A DNA stretch of 64,000 nucleotides from Larkinella insperata (GTDB lineage Bacteria > Bacteroidota > Bacteroidia > Cytophagales > Spirosomataceae), in NCBI RefSeq assembly GCF_026248825.1, contig NZ_CP110973.1:6159501-6223500 (forward strand). The letters are read 5' to 3'. Under the pieces are notes generated by a model. That model made no database searches. It had not been told where the DNA came from and saw only the letters and a program-made list of their open reading frames with translations. Of the stretch, positions 51,519 to 61,500 are shown in pieces. Both the position numbers and the translations under genes were made by a program. Numbering within the stretch: position 1 is the first letter of the stretch; each line of letters starts with the position of its first letter.

Positions 51519-52583
51519 TTATTTGATTGATTTCCGGCGCTCCATCATTTCGCGCCAGGTGGTCAGCACGATGCCTTCCGATTGAATAAAAGCTTTGAGT
51601 TCCGGGTCCATCATCGACAGCATATCGGCATACCGCGACCCGCCCGACCCGCTGACGTACTTGAAGGTGTCATTCTGTTCGTTGCTGTGAATGATGATCA
51701 TGGCAACGCCCGGCTTCATTTTGGTCAGTATCTCCTTAAACCGCTGCGTTTTGTATTTCCCCCAGGCTTCCGGGCTGGGGTTTGGGTCGTCTTTCGGTTT
51801 CCAGCCGCCGGTATCGGCGTACAGATCGTCCAGTACGGGCAGACCGGCTTTCCAGATTTTGGCACCGATGGCCGGGGCCTGTTTGATGGCTTCCGGAACG
51901 GGCAGGTTCATCCCTTCCTTCCATTTGCCCTCCGCTTTCAGTTTATCGATCACCGGCTGAATTTCGCTATCGGCCAGCAGGATGTTGTTGCCACCGGGAA
52001 ACATCACCGGAATACCGTACTCCACGCCCACTTTGATGTAGCGCTCCAGAAAAGCCGGGGTGGCAAACAGCGTGCCCATGTGCGAGTCGAGGTGCGTCGG
52101 TTTCAGCCCCATTTTCAACGCCCGGTCGATCTGCGCCCGCATTTCCTGTTCCAGCTCATCCGGGTTGGCATTTTTGACAACCTCCGCCACCGACGGCCAC
52201 AGGGCCCCTTCCTGGTCGGTCAGCGTCGGCACCTGCTTGATTCCGGCCAGCGGTGCCCAGCGGTAATCTTTCCACTCCGAGGTCAGCGTCAGGTGAATGC
52301 CCGCGTCAATCGCCGGATTTTTCAGCACATACTTGACGAAACTGGCGGCCCAGGCGCAGGGCATCATGATGCTGGTGGAAGTAGCCACGCCCTGCTCAAT
52401 GGATTTAATGGTCCCCTGATTGGCGGTCAGGTACATTCCGGCGTCGTCGACGTGAAAAATAACGATCTTTTTGCCTTTGGGATAACCGAGCTGCTCGGCG
52501 TAGGTGGTTTTTGGCTGCGCGGATCCGGTCAACACGCCGACCGAACACGTCAGGAAAAGAGCAAGCGTTTTTAACTTCTTCAT
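51519..52583 (-). CDS. ChbG/HpnK (YdjC-like) carbohydrate deacetylase family protein
   Basis: 354 residues with signal peptide (LALFLTCSVGVLTGSAQ). Metal-site motif at VIFHVDDAGM (Asp46, Asp47) and a His/Asp motif in THLDSHMGTLF (about 150-160), with later acidic and His residues (AMIIIHSNEQ). ChbG enzymes remove acetyl groups from chitooligosaccharides; this secreted version may deacetylate host or microbial amino sugars. Operon with the sialidase and, after a hairpin, the propeller protein at 52686. Confidence 0.85.
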   Translation of the reverse strand: MKKLKTLALFLTCSVGVLTGSAQPKTTYAEQLGYPKGKKIVIFHVDDAGMYLTANQGTIKSIEQGVATSTSIMMPCAWAASFVKYVLKNPAIDAGIHLTLTSEWKDYRWAPLAGIKQVPTLTDQEGALWPSVAEVVKNANPDELEQEMRAQIDRALKMGLKPTHLDSHMGTLFATPAFLERYIKVGVEYGIPVMFPGGNNILLADSEIQPVIDKLKAEGKWKEGMNLPVPEAIKQAPAIGAKIWKAGLPVLDDLYADTGGWKPKDDPNPSPEAWGKYKTQRFKEILTKMKPGVAMIIIHSNEQNDTFKYVSGSGGSRYADMLSMMDPELKAFIQSEGIVLTTWREMMERRKSIK

Positions 52584-52600
52584 GGGTGTGTGTTGTTACA

Positions 52601-52675
52601 CAGAGTTTATCGGCGGTTCATCAGAGGGTACCAGAGCAACTCGGCTTAACTCTGATGAACCGCCGATAAACTCTG
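52601..52675. repeat. 26-bp perfect inverted repeat between deacetylase and propeller genes
   Basis: CAGAGTTTATCGGCGGTTCA then TCAGAG (52601-52626) is perfectly complementary to 52650-52675, with a 23-nt loop. It is the longest stem in the window and has no U-tract. It lies in the 102-bp gap upstream of the deacetylase, downstream of the propeller gene. Confidence 0.8.
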
Positions 52676-52685
52676 ATGCATAGCT

Positions 52686-54941
52686 TTATTCAATCATCTT
52701 CAAATACCTTCCCATCCAGTACGGCAGCAGCCAGAAAACCGGCTCACGCTCGATGCTGGGGTCACCGTTGACGGCCGCCCACGGGTTTTTGTCCCAGCGC
52801 ACCACGGTCCGGATACTGGCGGGCGGCAGCTCGTTGATCTGCAATTCGTCCAGAACCGGCGAACGGCTTATTTTCACATCTTCCCGGCGGGTGTGGTCCA
52901 CGACCCAATTCACCAGATCGAGGGGTGTATCGACCAGAAAATCCACCGACGCGGCCAAGTCGATTCGCTTATTTCGTGCGTAGCAGTAAAAGAAATTCAC
53001 CAGCGGGTTGTGGTCGTTCCGGCGTCGGTCCATCCAGGCATCCATGTGTTTTTCGTAAAACCCGCGCAATGTAGGGTCCTTTTCGCAATGAATCAGAATC
53101 GGGTAAACATACGCTTGCAGCATCACGTCGAAGTAGATAAACCAGGCCGGGTTCTGCTGCGGAATGGCCGCCATGTTGTCGAGGTAATGCTCCTGCTCGA
53201 TCAGCCGACGGTATTCTTTCTCGTAGTTGGCCTGGCCCGTCATGTGGTAGGCCAGTTTCAGAAAAGCTAGCATTTCCATTGAATTCTGGCTTTTGTCGGG
53301 TGCCCATTCCGGGTCGAGGTTTAGCTGCTCCGGCGACCACACCGCCCAGCGCGTCGGCTGGCCGTCAACATCCACAAAATTGTAACGGTGCTTCATCAGG
53401 TAATCGACCAGCCGGGCTACGTGCTGGCGGACGGCCGCCTTCTCGGCTTCGTCGGCCACCAGTTCGTAATACAGAAAATAGCCAATCATATGGCCGCACA
53501 TTTCGTCGCTGCTCGTGTCGCCCTTCCAGAGCCACTTGCCGTCCTTCGACTTCCGCCAGCGCACCTCAACGGGTTTGAACCGCGGTTCTTTCACCAGTTC
53601 GTCGGCCAGTTGACGGGCCGTAAAGGTACGGTTTCCATCGTCTACTTCGGTCCAGCTGGCGGGCACGATCGTCCGGGCAAAAAAGCCGTCGGAGTCGGTT
53701 ACTTCCTGCAATAATTTCAAAAACCGGAACGCCCGGGCGGCTTTTTCTCTGGCGTCAGGATCTTTTGTTGCGGCATACCGGAAGCATTCCATGGCCAAGT
53801 AATTGCCCGTGTATTCGCCGTCGTTGTCGTCGTCGTCGGGGGCAAATGTCGTCGTATCGCCGGGCACGGTCAGCTTGCACTGGCCCGCAATCCACGGATC
53901 ACGGATGTGGCGCTTCATCAGGACCTTGTAGAAATAATCATTCTTCTGGGCCAGCGTCATCTGGCGCTTTTTGATGGCGCTGACTCCCTGCGGAGTGGCG
54001 ATCCAGGCGTTTCCGTCCCCATCGAACGCAATGGCGTTCACTTTATCGTCCAGCAGCCAGCGCCGGCTGAACCGCAGCGAATGATTGCCGTTCGGCTGGT
54101 AGCGGACCACGCCCACTTCCGTTCCTACCCACATCGTGCTATCGGGTGCCCGCTCGACGCAGGTGACGTAACTAGACGGGATTCCGTTCTCCGGTTTCAG
54201 CGTTTTTTTCAGTTGATTGCCGGTCAGCACGCTAACGCCCCCCAATCCGCCCGCCCACAGTTGCTGCCGCGAATCAAAGGCCAGTCCCTTCACGTAAGCA
54301 CTGATCAGGTAGTCGGTTGTATAAAAATGGTCGGTTGTATCGGCTTTCTGATGGTACAAACCCACGTCGGTACCCAGCCACAAACCGCCCTGACCATCGG
54401 AAACAGCCTTCCGGATCGACCGCACATCCGGGGCTTTTACCCGTTTCCAGCCGGTTGCCTGTTGTTGCCAGATTCCTTTAGGGCCCATCGCATACAGGCC
54501 CTCGGGGGCCACACAAAGTGCGGATATGGGTGCTTCCGGTCCGGCTATACGTTCGAATTTTCCGTCCTGATACCGATAAAGCCCGTTCCAGACGCCCAGC
54601 CACACCGCCGACGCCCGATCAACGGCCACGGCAAAAGCAGGCCCCCGGTCGGCTTCCGGCAAGAGGGCTTCCCAGGCCCGCTCATCGGCCTTCTTCCGAA
54701 AAACTCCGGCAGCCGTGGCGGCCCAGACGGTATTTTGCGCGTCGACGGCGACACTCCGGACCTGGTTTTCTTCCGGACTTGATCCGATCGGATACGGTTC
54801 GTGGTACTCCTGCCAGAAGGCGGCATCCTGATGAACCGTCGGCGGGTCCGCCACCTCGCCCGACTGGCGACAGGACCAGCCCAACAAGGCAAGCAGGCAG
54901 CAGACAAGCAGCAGGTGGGTCGACCGGAAATCCTTCATCAA
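52686..54941 (-). CDS. Propeller plus helical-domain lipoprotein, copy 2, unknown enzyme candidate
   Basis: 751 residues. Lipoprotein signal (LLLVCCLLALLGWSC, lipobox Cys24). Residues about 45-345 are propeller blades with the Reg_prop look (NTVWAATAAGVFRKKADERA, GGLWLGTDVGLYHQKADTTD, GNAWIATPQGVSAIKKRQ). Residues about 370-750 are helical, homologous to copy 1: DDDNDGEYTGNYLAMECFRY, WKGDTSSDEMCGHMIGYFLY, DGQPTRWAVWSP, LAYHMTGQ, DTPLDLVNWVVDHTRREDV and FWLLPYWMGRYLKMI. No histidine-kinase or DNA-binding domain follows the propeller, unlike hybrid two-component systems. Likely surface-anchored carbohydrate binder or enzyme. Confidence 0.78.
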   Translation of the reverse strand: MMKDFRSTHLLLVCCLLALLGWSCRQSGEVADPPTVHQDAAFWQEYHEPYPIGSSPEENQVRSVAVDAQNTVWAATAAGVFRKKADERAWEALLPEADRGPAFAVAVDRASAVWLGVWNGLYRYQDGKFERIAGPEAPISALCVAPEGLYAMGPKGIWQQQATGWKRVKAPDVRSIRKAVSDGQGGLWLGTDVGLYHQKADTTDHFYTTDYLISAYVKGLAFDSRQQLWAGGLGGVSVLTGNQLKKTLKPENGIPSSYVTCVERAPDSTMWVGTEVGVVRYQPNGNHSLRFSRRWLLDDKVNAIAFDGDGNAWIATPQGVSAIKKRQMTLAQKNDYFYKVLMKRHIRDPWIAGQCKLTVPGDTTTFAPDDDDNDGEYTGNYLAMECFRYAATKDPDAREKAARAFRFLKLLQEVTDSDGFFARTIVPASWTEVDDGNRTFTARQLADELVKEPRFKPVEVRWRKSKDGKWLWKGDTSSDEMCGHMIGYFLYYELVADEAEKAAVRQHVARLVDYLMKHRYNFVDVDGQPTRWAVWSPEQLNLDPEWAPDKSQNSMEMLAFLKLAYHMTGQANYEKEYRRLIEQEHYLDNMAAIPQQNPAWFIYFDVMLQAYVYPILIHCEKDPTLRGFYEKHMDAWMDRRRNDHNPLVNFFYCYARNKRIDLAASVDFLVDTPLDLVNWVVDHTRREDVKISRSPVLDELQINELPPASIRTVVRWDKNPWAAVNGDPSIEREPVFWLLPYWMGRYLKMIE

Positions 54942-55100
54942 ATGGACGTCAATTTCCTAGTATACTGGCAAGGTCGGTTTCCGGGCTATCGGAGAGTCCG
55001 GGCAATTTTACGGTTTTGTTAAATCAAAAAGTTTCATCAAAACAAGATAGTCCTTTTACCGGATGGGCCAGTACCCTACTTAGTACTCACAACCGTCCCT

Positions 55101-56495
55101 ATGCACGCCCGCTTTACCACGTTTTCCTTTTTCTCCCGATTGCTTCTTTTCCTGGGAACCAGCCTTCCGGCTTTGGCCCAAATTCATAAAGATTACCTGC
55201 CCACGCCCTACCCGGACCGGCTGACGCTGGGCTGGCAGGACAATCCGGCCACATCACAATCGGTTAACTGGCGGACGGATTCGACGGTAACCAACGCCGT
55301 GGGTGCCATCAGCGAAGCCGACCCTTCGCCGGAAGTGGAGAAAAAAGCCACCCTTGTACCCGCTACAACGCAACGGGTTATCCTCGACGGCACCACGAAG
55401 CTTTACCATACCGTTCAGTTTAAGAACCTGAAACCGGCCACCAAATACAATTACCGCGTCGGCAACGGCACCATCTGGACCGAATGGTTTCAGTTTACCA
55501 CCGCCAGCGACAAGCCAGCCCCGTTCTCCTTTATTTATTTCGGCGATGCCCAGAACGACATCCGGTCCCTGTGGTCGCGGGCGATTCGGGGAGCGTACTC
55601 CACCATGCCCAAAGCAGCGTTTATGATCCACGCGGGCGATCTGATCACCACCTCCAACGCCGACTGGCAGTGGGGTGAATGGTTTGAAGCGGGCGGCTGG
55701 GTCAATGGGATGGTGCCGACCCTGGCAACGCCCGGCAACCACGAGTACTTTAAAGATGACGACAATCAGCGGAAAGTTTCGCGGCACTGGCGTCCCTCGT
55801 TCGTGCTGCCGGAGAACGGTCCCGAAAAACTAAAAGAAACCGCTTATTATATCGACTATCAGGGTACCCGGTTTATCTCACTGAATTCGCAGGGGGCTTT
55901 GCTCGACTCCACGGTGCTGGACCAGCAGGCTGACTGGCTCGTGAAAATCCTGACCAACAACCCCAACCGCTGGACCGTCGTCACGCACCACCACCCGATT
56001 TACTCAACGGCCAGGGGCCGCGACAATAATGAATGGCGGGAGAAAATGGAGCCGATTTACAAAAAATACAAAGTGGATCTGGTCTTGCAGGGACACGACC
56101 ACACCTACGGGCGCGGTCTGAACATGCCGCTGGGCAAAAGCCGTAAATTTCCCGACGGCCCGATTTATGTGGTTTCCGTCAGCGGCCCCAAGATGTACAA
56201 CATCGGTTTGCAGGACTGGATGGACCGGGCGGCTTCCAATACGCAGCTATACCAGATTGTTTCCATCGACGGCGGCAAGCTCTCCTACCAATCCTTTACG
56301 GTAACGGGCGAGTTGTACGACGACTTCGAGCTTGCTAAAAATGCCAAAGGGCAAAACCAGCTGACCGACCGCGCACCGGCTCAGACGCCCGAACGGCTTG
56401 ACCTGCCTGCGGAGTACCTAAAACGATTTAACCCAGACCAGTTGGAAGAATACAACCGCCGGTACAAAGAATATAAAGCCCGTAAAAAGCCATAA
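55101..56495 (+). CDS. Secreted purple-acid-phosphatase-type metallophosphoesterase
   Basis: 464 residues with signal peptide (FFSRLLLFLGTSLPALAQ). An Fn3-like domain (about 30-130, LTLGWQDNPATSQSVNWRTD), then the metallophosphoesterase core: FIYFGDAQND (Asp ligand), MIHAGDLITTS, ATPGNHEYF, VVTHHHPIYSTARGRDNNEW, LVLQGHDHTYGRG. All five ligand blocks are present. C-terminal tail rich in charged residues. Probably periplasmic or secreted phosphate release. A single gene divergent from the block at 48-55 kb. Confidence 0.9.
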   Translation: MHARFTTFSFFSRLLLFLGTSLPALAQIHKDYLPTPYPDRLTLGWQDNPATSQSVNWRTDSTVTNAVGAISEADPSPEVEKKATLVPATTQRVILDGTTKLYHTVQFKNLKPATKYNYRVGNGTIWTEWFQFTTASDKPAPFSFIYFGDAQNDIRSLWSRAIRGAYSTMPKAAFMIHAGDLITTSNADWQWGEWFEAGGWVNGMVPTLATPGNHEYFKDDDNQRKVSRHWRPSFVLPENGPEKLKETAYYIDYQGTRFISLNSQGALLDSTVLDQQADWLVKILTNNPNRWTVVTHHHPIYSTARGRDNNEWREKMEPIYKKYKVDLVLQGHDHTYGRGLNMPLGKSRKFPDGPIYVVSVSGPKMYNIGLQDWMDRAASNTQLYQIVSIDGGKLSYQSFTVTGELYDDFELAKNAKGQNQLTDRAPAQTPERLDLPAEYLKRFNPDQLEEYNRRYKEYKARKKP

Positions 56496-56512
56496 AAATC
56501 CACAAAATGCCC

Positions 56513-56546
56513 AATACGCAAATTGAGGATAGATTTACGCATTTTG
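56513..56546 (+). terminator. Possible terminator of the phosphatase gene
   Basis: AATACGCAAAT pairs with ATTTACGCATT with two wobbles around a 9-nt loop, followed by TT then GCG. Weak U-tract. Confidence 0.4.
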
Positions 56547-56676
56547 CGACGCGGGTATCGTGATAAATAACCTATATTAGCTTATCAACAGCCCGATAGC
56601 TGGGCAATCCATACCATAAAGAGAAGTTTAAGTACCCAACGCCCGTAATTTTAACGATTCCTAATCACCCACGACA

Positions 56677-57216
56677 ATGGATTGTCTTGATGAACGTATT
56701 CTCCGCAAAGTGATCCAGGGCGATCAGGCTGCGTTTGCGGAGTTATATAAGTACTACCGGACGCCCGCCCTTCGCTTCTGCACGACCCTTCTGAAAGATG
56801 AAGAAGAGGCCGAGAACATGATTCACGAAGTATTTATCAAGCTCTGGGATCGTCGGACGCAAATCAACCCAACCCTGAATTTTACCTCCTATTTATTCAC
56901 CTGCCTGCGCAACATGACGTTCGACCACCTGAAGAAGATGGAGAAAAATAACCAGCTCAAGCAGGTGTATCTGGAGAAAATGGCGGCTGCGCGTGAGGAG
57001 GAAGTGGAAGACAAGGAAGTTAAATTCCAGCTGCTGTACAGTGCCGTCAGTTTACTGTCTGAAAAGCGAAAGCAGATTTTGTACCTCAATATTGAAGAAG
57101 GCAAGTCCTACCAGGAAATTGCTGAGATGCTGATGATCTCCAAGAATACCGTCAAAAACCAACTGGTAAAAGCAAAACAATTCCTGCGGGAAAAAGTCGA
57201 TATGGCCACCTTGTAA
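56677..57216 (+). CDS. ECF RNA polymerase sigma factor, Bacteroidota SusC/D-linked type
   Basis: 179 residues. Region 2 (QAAFAELYKYYRTPALRFCT, EEAENMIHEVFIKLWDRRTQ, SYLFTCLRNMTFDHLKKMEK) and region 4 HTH (SYQEIAEMLMISKNTVKNQL, VKAKQFLREKV). Followed 181 bp downstream by a FecR gene and then susCD, the trans-envelope signalling order. The region-2/4 layout fits the sigma-70 group expanded in Bacteroides and Cytophagales. A hairpin terminator follows before fecR, so part of the transcripts may end there. Confidence 0.94.
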   Translation: MDCLDERILRKVIQGDQAAFAELYKYYRTPALRFCTTLLKDEEEAENMIHEVFIKLWDRRTQINPTLNFTSYLFTCLRNMTFDHLKKMEKNNQLKQVYLEKMAAAREEEVEDKEVKFQLLYSAVSLLSEKRKQILYLNIEEGKSYQEIAEMLMISKNTVKNQLVKAKQFLREKVDMATL

Positions 57217-57249
57217 CTTGTACTAACCCTGACCCTGTTTCCCTTTTCG

Positions 57250-57285
57250 AACGCCATTCTGGCCCTGTGTCAGAATGGCGTTTAC
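57250..57285 (+). terminator. Terminator between sigma factor and fecR
   Basis: AACGCCATTCTG (57250-57261) and CAGAATGGCGTT (57271-57282), perfect 12-bp stem with a 9-nt loop, then TACG. Short U-tract. Confidence 0.65.
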
Positions 57286-57397
57286 GTTATAAGCCTGCGC
57301 AAAAATCTTTTCATTTTTTTATAAAAATAGTTCACTGAACAATAGCCTTATAAATAGATGGGACAGTATTATAGTCAGCTTACCAAACTCAACTGGA

Positions 57398-58441
57398 ATG
57401 GTACGGTCCCGCGCCGAATATTTGATTAACAGGCTAATCAGCAACACCTTGTCCGAGAAAGAACTGGACGAGTTGTTGGAAGGATTAGGTAAGGATGAGG
57501 TGCTGAATGAATACTCACCGATTCTTGAACGCTATTTCAATGAATTAATTGAAGAAGAAAAACCGACTTATAACCCAGAATGGCGAATTAACCGGGCCGG
57601 TGAAATGACTTCGGCCAAGCCGCTATCACCGGCCCGACGGTTTCAAAAATTTTACACCGACTACCGCCGGATGGCGGCTTTTGTTGCGCTGCTGTTTAGC
57701 CTCGGTACGGCTTATTATTTCGTTTCCAGCAACCAAATAAACCGGCTTCAGACGCTGCTTGAGTCCGCGCAGGGCAATCAGTCCAAAACCGGTATTATTA
57801 CAAAAGAAGAAATCGCTCCGCGCGGAATCCGCAGGAATGTACAGCTCAGTGACGGGAGTCTGGTGAAGCTTAATTCGGATACCAAAATGAGCTTTCCCCA
57901 TACGTTTAACGGGCAAAAGCGGACGGTATCGCTCCAGGGCGAAGCGTTTTTTAATGTGGAGCGCGACGAGTCAAAACCCTTTATCATATCGCTCGAAGGC
58001 GTTACGATTAAAGTGCTCGGCACTTCGTTTAACGTCAAGAATTATACCGACGAGCAAGCAGTTGAAGTAACCGTCCGATCGGGGCGGGTTAGCGTGAGCC
58101 TGGAATCGGATTCCAGCGAATCCATAATTCTCGAAAAGAACCAGAAACTGATCTTCAATAAAAACACCGATACGTTCAACATAATCGATGTTAATGCGGA
58201 ACAGGAAAGCAGCTGGATAAACGGATCACTGCAATTTAATAAAACACCCCTGCGCACGGTAGAAAACACGCTTGAAAAGTGGTATAACGTTGACATTATA
58301 ATCAAGGACGAATCGCTTTACAAGGCTTCCTTAACGGGTACGCACTTAAACGAAAGTCTTGTATCCATGCTCGAATCAATTACCTATGCAATTGACGCTC
58401 AGTACGAAATAAAAGGACGGACAGTTACTATAGGAAATTAA
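57398..58441 (+). CDS. FecR-family anti-sigma factor
   Basis: 347 residues. Cytosolic N-terminus (about 1-85) that holds the sigma factor, one membrane helix (about 90-110, MAAFVALLFSLGTAYYFVSS), a FecR domain (about 140-245, GSLVKLNSDTKMSFPHTFNG, VSLQGEAFFNVERDESKPFI, VTIKVLGTSFNVKNYTDEQA) and a C-terminal DUF4974 domain (about 275-345, LQFNKTPLRTVENTLEKWYN). Senses the state of the SusC-type transducer through the periplasmic part and releases the sigma factor. 125 bp upstream of susC. Confidence 0.94.
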   Translation: MVRSRAEYLINRLISNTLSEKELDELLEGLGKDEVLNEYSPILERYFNELIEEEKPTYNPEWRINRAGEMTSAKPLSPARRFQKFYTDYRRMAAFVALLFSLGTAYYFVSSNQINRLQTLLESAQGNQSKTGIITKEEIAPRGIRRNVQLSDGSLVKLNSDTKMSFPHTFNGQKRTVSLQGEAFFNVERDESKPFIISLEGVTIKVLGTSFNVKNYTDEQAVEVTVRSGRVSVSLESDSSESIILEKNQKLIFNKNTDTFNIIDVNAEQESSWINGSLQFNKTPLRTVENTLEKWYNVDIIIKDESLYKASLTGTHLNESLVSMLESITYAIDAQYEIKGRTVTIGN

Positions 58442-58566
58442 CAAATTCTTAAACGACAAAACGATGAAAGCGATCGCTAACACCTCGTAATTTGATGTGG
58501 AAAGTAGATGAATGACCGTATAAAATCCAACCTATCTACGAATACAATTCCCTCTTTACATCGCTT

Positions 58567-61500
58567 ATGAACTCAAATTTTATCTTCCACCGAATGCTAA
58601 GGCACCTCTTCGCGGTAGCATTACTCGCGGGGATTTGCTGCTCCGCTGCCTGGGCCGATCGACCGGAAATCGATCTGGAAAATGTCAAAATAAACCTCTC
58701 CCAAGAGGAAGGCAAAATCAGCACGATTATTCACAAAATCACCAAGATTACCGGGTACGTTTTTCTTTACGAAGACAACCTCAAAACCGATCTTGACAAA
58801 CGCGTTCGCATTGAGAATGGAACAACTCTACAAACCGTTTTAAACAGCATCTCACAGCAATCGGCGCTGGAATTCAAAGCCGTTAACAAAAACATTGTCA
58901 TCCGAAAAAAGGGCGGTTCGGGCCTCGAGCCCGGCGACGCAAAGCAAACCCGTAAAGTGAGCGGACGCGTCACTTCGAAAACCGACGGTGCGGCCATGCC
59001 CGGAGTAAACGTCGTCCTGAAAGGAACCCAGACGGGTGCGAATACCGACGGCGACGGTCGGTATTCAATCGACGTGAGCGGCTCCAACCCAGTACTGGTT
59101 TTTTCGTACATCGGTTTCGAAACCCAGGAGCTGACGGTGGGCAACCGCAGCACCATTGATCTGGTGCTGACTGAAAGCGCCGAAACCCTGCAGGAAGCCG
59201 TGGTGACGGCCCTCGGGATCAAACGGGAAAAACGGGCGCTGGGTTACGCGGTGGGTGAAGTGAAAGGCGACGCCATCACGAATGTTGCGCAGGAAAACGT
59301 CATGAATTCGCTGGCAGCCCGCGTACCGGGGGTAGCCATCAACCAGACCAGTGGAGCCGGTTCGTCCATCAGCGTGGTGATCCGGGGAGCCAAATCGCTG
59401 ACGGGCGACAACCAGCCGCTGTTTGTAATCGACGGCGTGCCGGTGGCCAATGCCCTCAACAACGTCCGGTCGATGGGCGACCGTAACAACGTCGACTACG
59501 GGAACGCCATTTCCGACCTGAACCCCGAAGACATCGAAAGCATTTCGGTGCTGAAAGGACCCAGCGCGGCCGCTCTTTACGGATCGCGGGCCGGTAATGG
59601 GGTTATTCTGGTGACGACCAAAAAAGGAGTGAAAGGCCGGGGCGTCGGGATTACGTTTTCAACCAGCAACGTATTTGAGCGTCCCTTCCGCTACCTGGAT
59701 TTTCATTACAAATACGCCAACGGCGACCGCAACAACCGGCTGGACGAAAGCTCGGCGTACTGGGGTGGCCCGGCCTTGGATGTGGGCAACACCGCCGTTC
59801 AGTGGAACAGCCCGGTGGGACCCGACGGCAACAAGATTGCAACGCCCCTGGTCTCCTACAAAGACAACATGAAGAACTTTCTGGAAACCGGTATCACCTC
59901 GACCAACAACATCGCGCTGGCGGGGTCGGGCGATAAAACGACCTACCGGATTTCGTTCAACAACATGACCAACAAAGGGCTGATTCCAAATTCAGACCTG
60001 TTTCGCAACTCGCTGGCGTCGGCCGTAACGTTCGACATCAGCAAAAATTTCAAGCTGAACACGAACCTGAACTTCGTCCGCTCGAAATCCAACAACCGTC
60101 CATCAACCGCCAACCGGGGGGCCAACCCACTGGAAGCGGTTTACCTGTATCCGCACGTCGACGTTCGTGAACTGAAAGACTACTGGATTCCGGGTAGCGA
60201 GCAAATCCAGCAGCGGGCTCCGTCGACCAACGGCGACAACCCGTACTTCCTGGCCTACGGCATCAACAACGGCTTTGTCCGCGACCGGATTTTCGGGAAC
60301 ATTAAGCTGGACTGGAACATCAACTCCGAACTGTCGGCGTACGTGCGGGGCTCCCTCGACAATTTTGCGGAAGAACGGGAAACCAAAATTCCCTGGAGCT
60401 ATTCGCGGGTGAAAAACGGGGGTTATTACCTCCAGGATCTGGCCCGCACGGAAACCAACGTAGACGCAATGGTGACCTACCGGAAGAAAATCAACGATTT
60501 CGACTGGAGTGTTTCCGGCGGGGGTAACGTCATGTCGCAGAACTACCGTGACTCGTACATGGGCGGTTCAACACTGACGATTCCGGGTCTGTACCGCATT
60601 GCCAACGTTCCGAACACGGCTTTGACGTTCAACAACGGCACTTATCAGAAAGCTATTTACAGCTTGTTGGGAACGGCCAACCTGGGTTACAAAGATCAGG
60701 TTTACCTGGATTTGACGGCCCGCAACGACTGGTCGAGCACGCTGCCAGCCGCCAACCGTTCGTACTTCTACCCCTCGGTTTCGCTGAGCTGGCTGGCCAA
60801 CTACACGTTCAATCTGCCGCAGCAAATCTCCCTGCTGAAACTCCGGGCCAACTGGGCGCAGGTGGGTAACGATACCGACCCCTACCGGCTGGTTCCGGCG
60901 CTGGGAACTGGTCAGTGGGGCAGCCTGATCACGACCAACGTATCGGGTACGCTGCTGAACCCGCAGCTGAAACCGGAAATTCAGACTTCTTCCGAGTTTG
61001 GGGTTGAACTGAACCTGTTCAGCAACCGGATCCGGTTAGACGCTACCTACTACAACGCCGAAAACCGGAACCAGATTCTGACCGTCACCACGCCAAGCTC
61101 GTCGGGTTTTGGCAGCAAGCTGATCAACGCCGGATCGCTGGTGAGCAAAGGCTGGGAAATTGCCCTCGGCGGAACGCCCATCAAGGACGCCAACGGCTGG
61201 AATCTCGACCTGAACCTAAACTTCACCCGCAACCGCACCACCATCAAGGAACTGGCGCCGGGCATCGATTTCTACCAGTTGTGGGACGACAACAACGGGG
61301 GAGCCTTCACGTTCGTAGGGGAAGAAATCGGGAACATTTACAGCCGCGGCTTTGCTTACGTTGAAGATCCGAACTCGCCCTATTACCGCTGGCCAATTCT
61401 GAGCAATAACGGCGAATGGATCTCGATCAACGACCGGGACAAGCGGGTAAAAGTCGGCAACTTCAACCCCAAATTCATGATGGGGATGCAGGCTTCGCTT

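Noticed and set aside
58464..58490. Eight-codon frame ATG...TAA before susC, as a leader peptide
   Set aside because: Too short to support, with no ribosome site or attenuator-like pairing that I can see.
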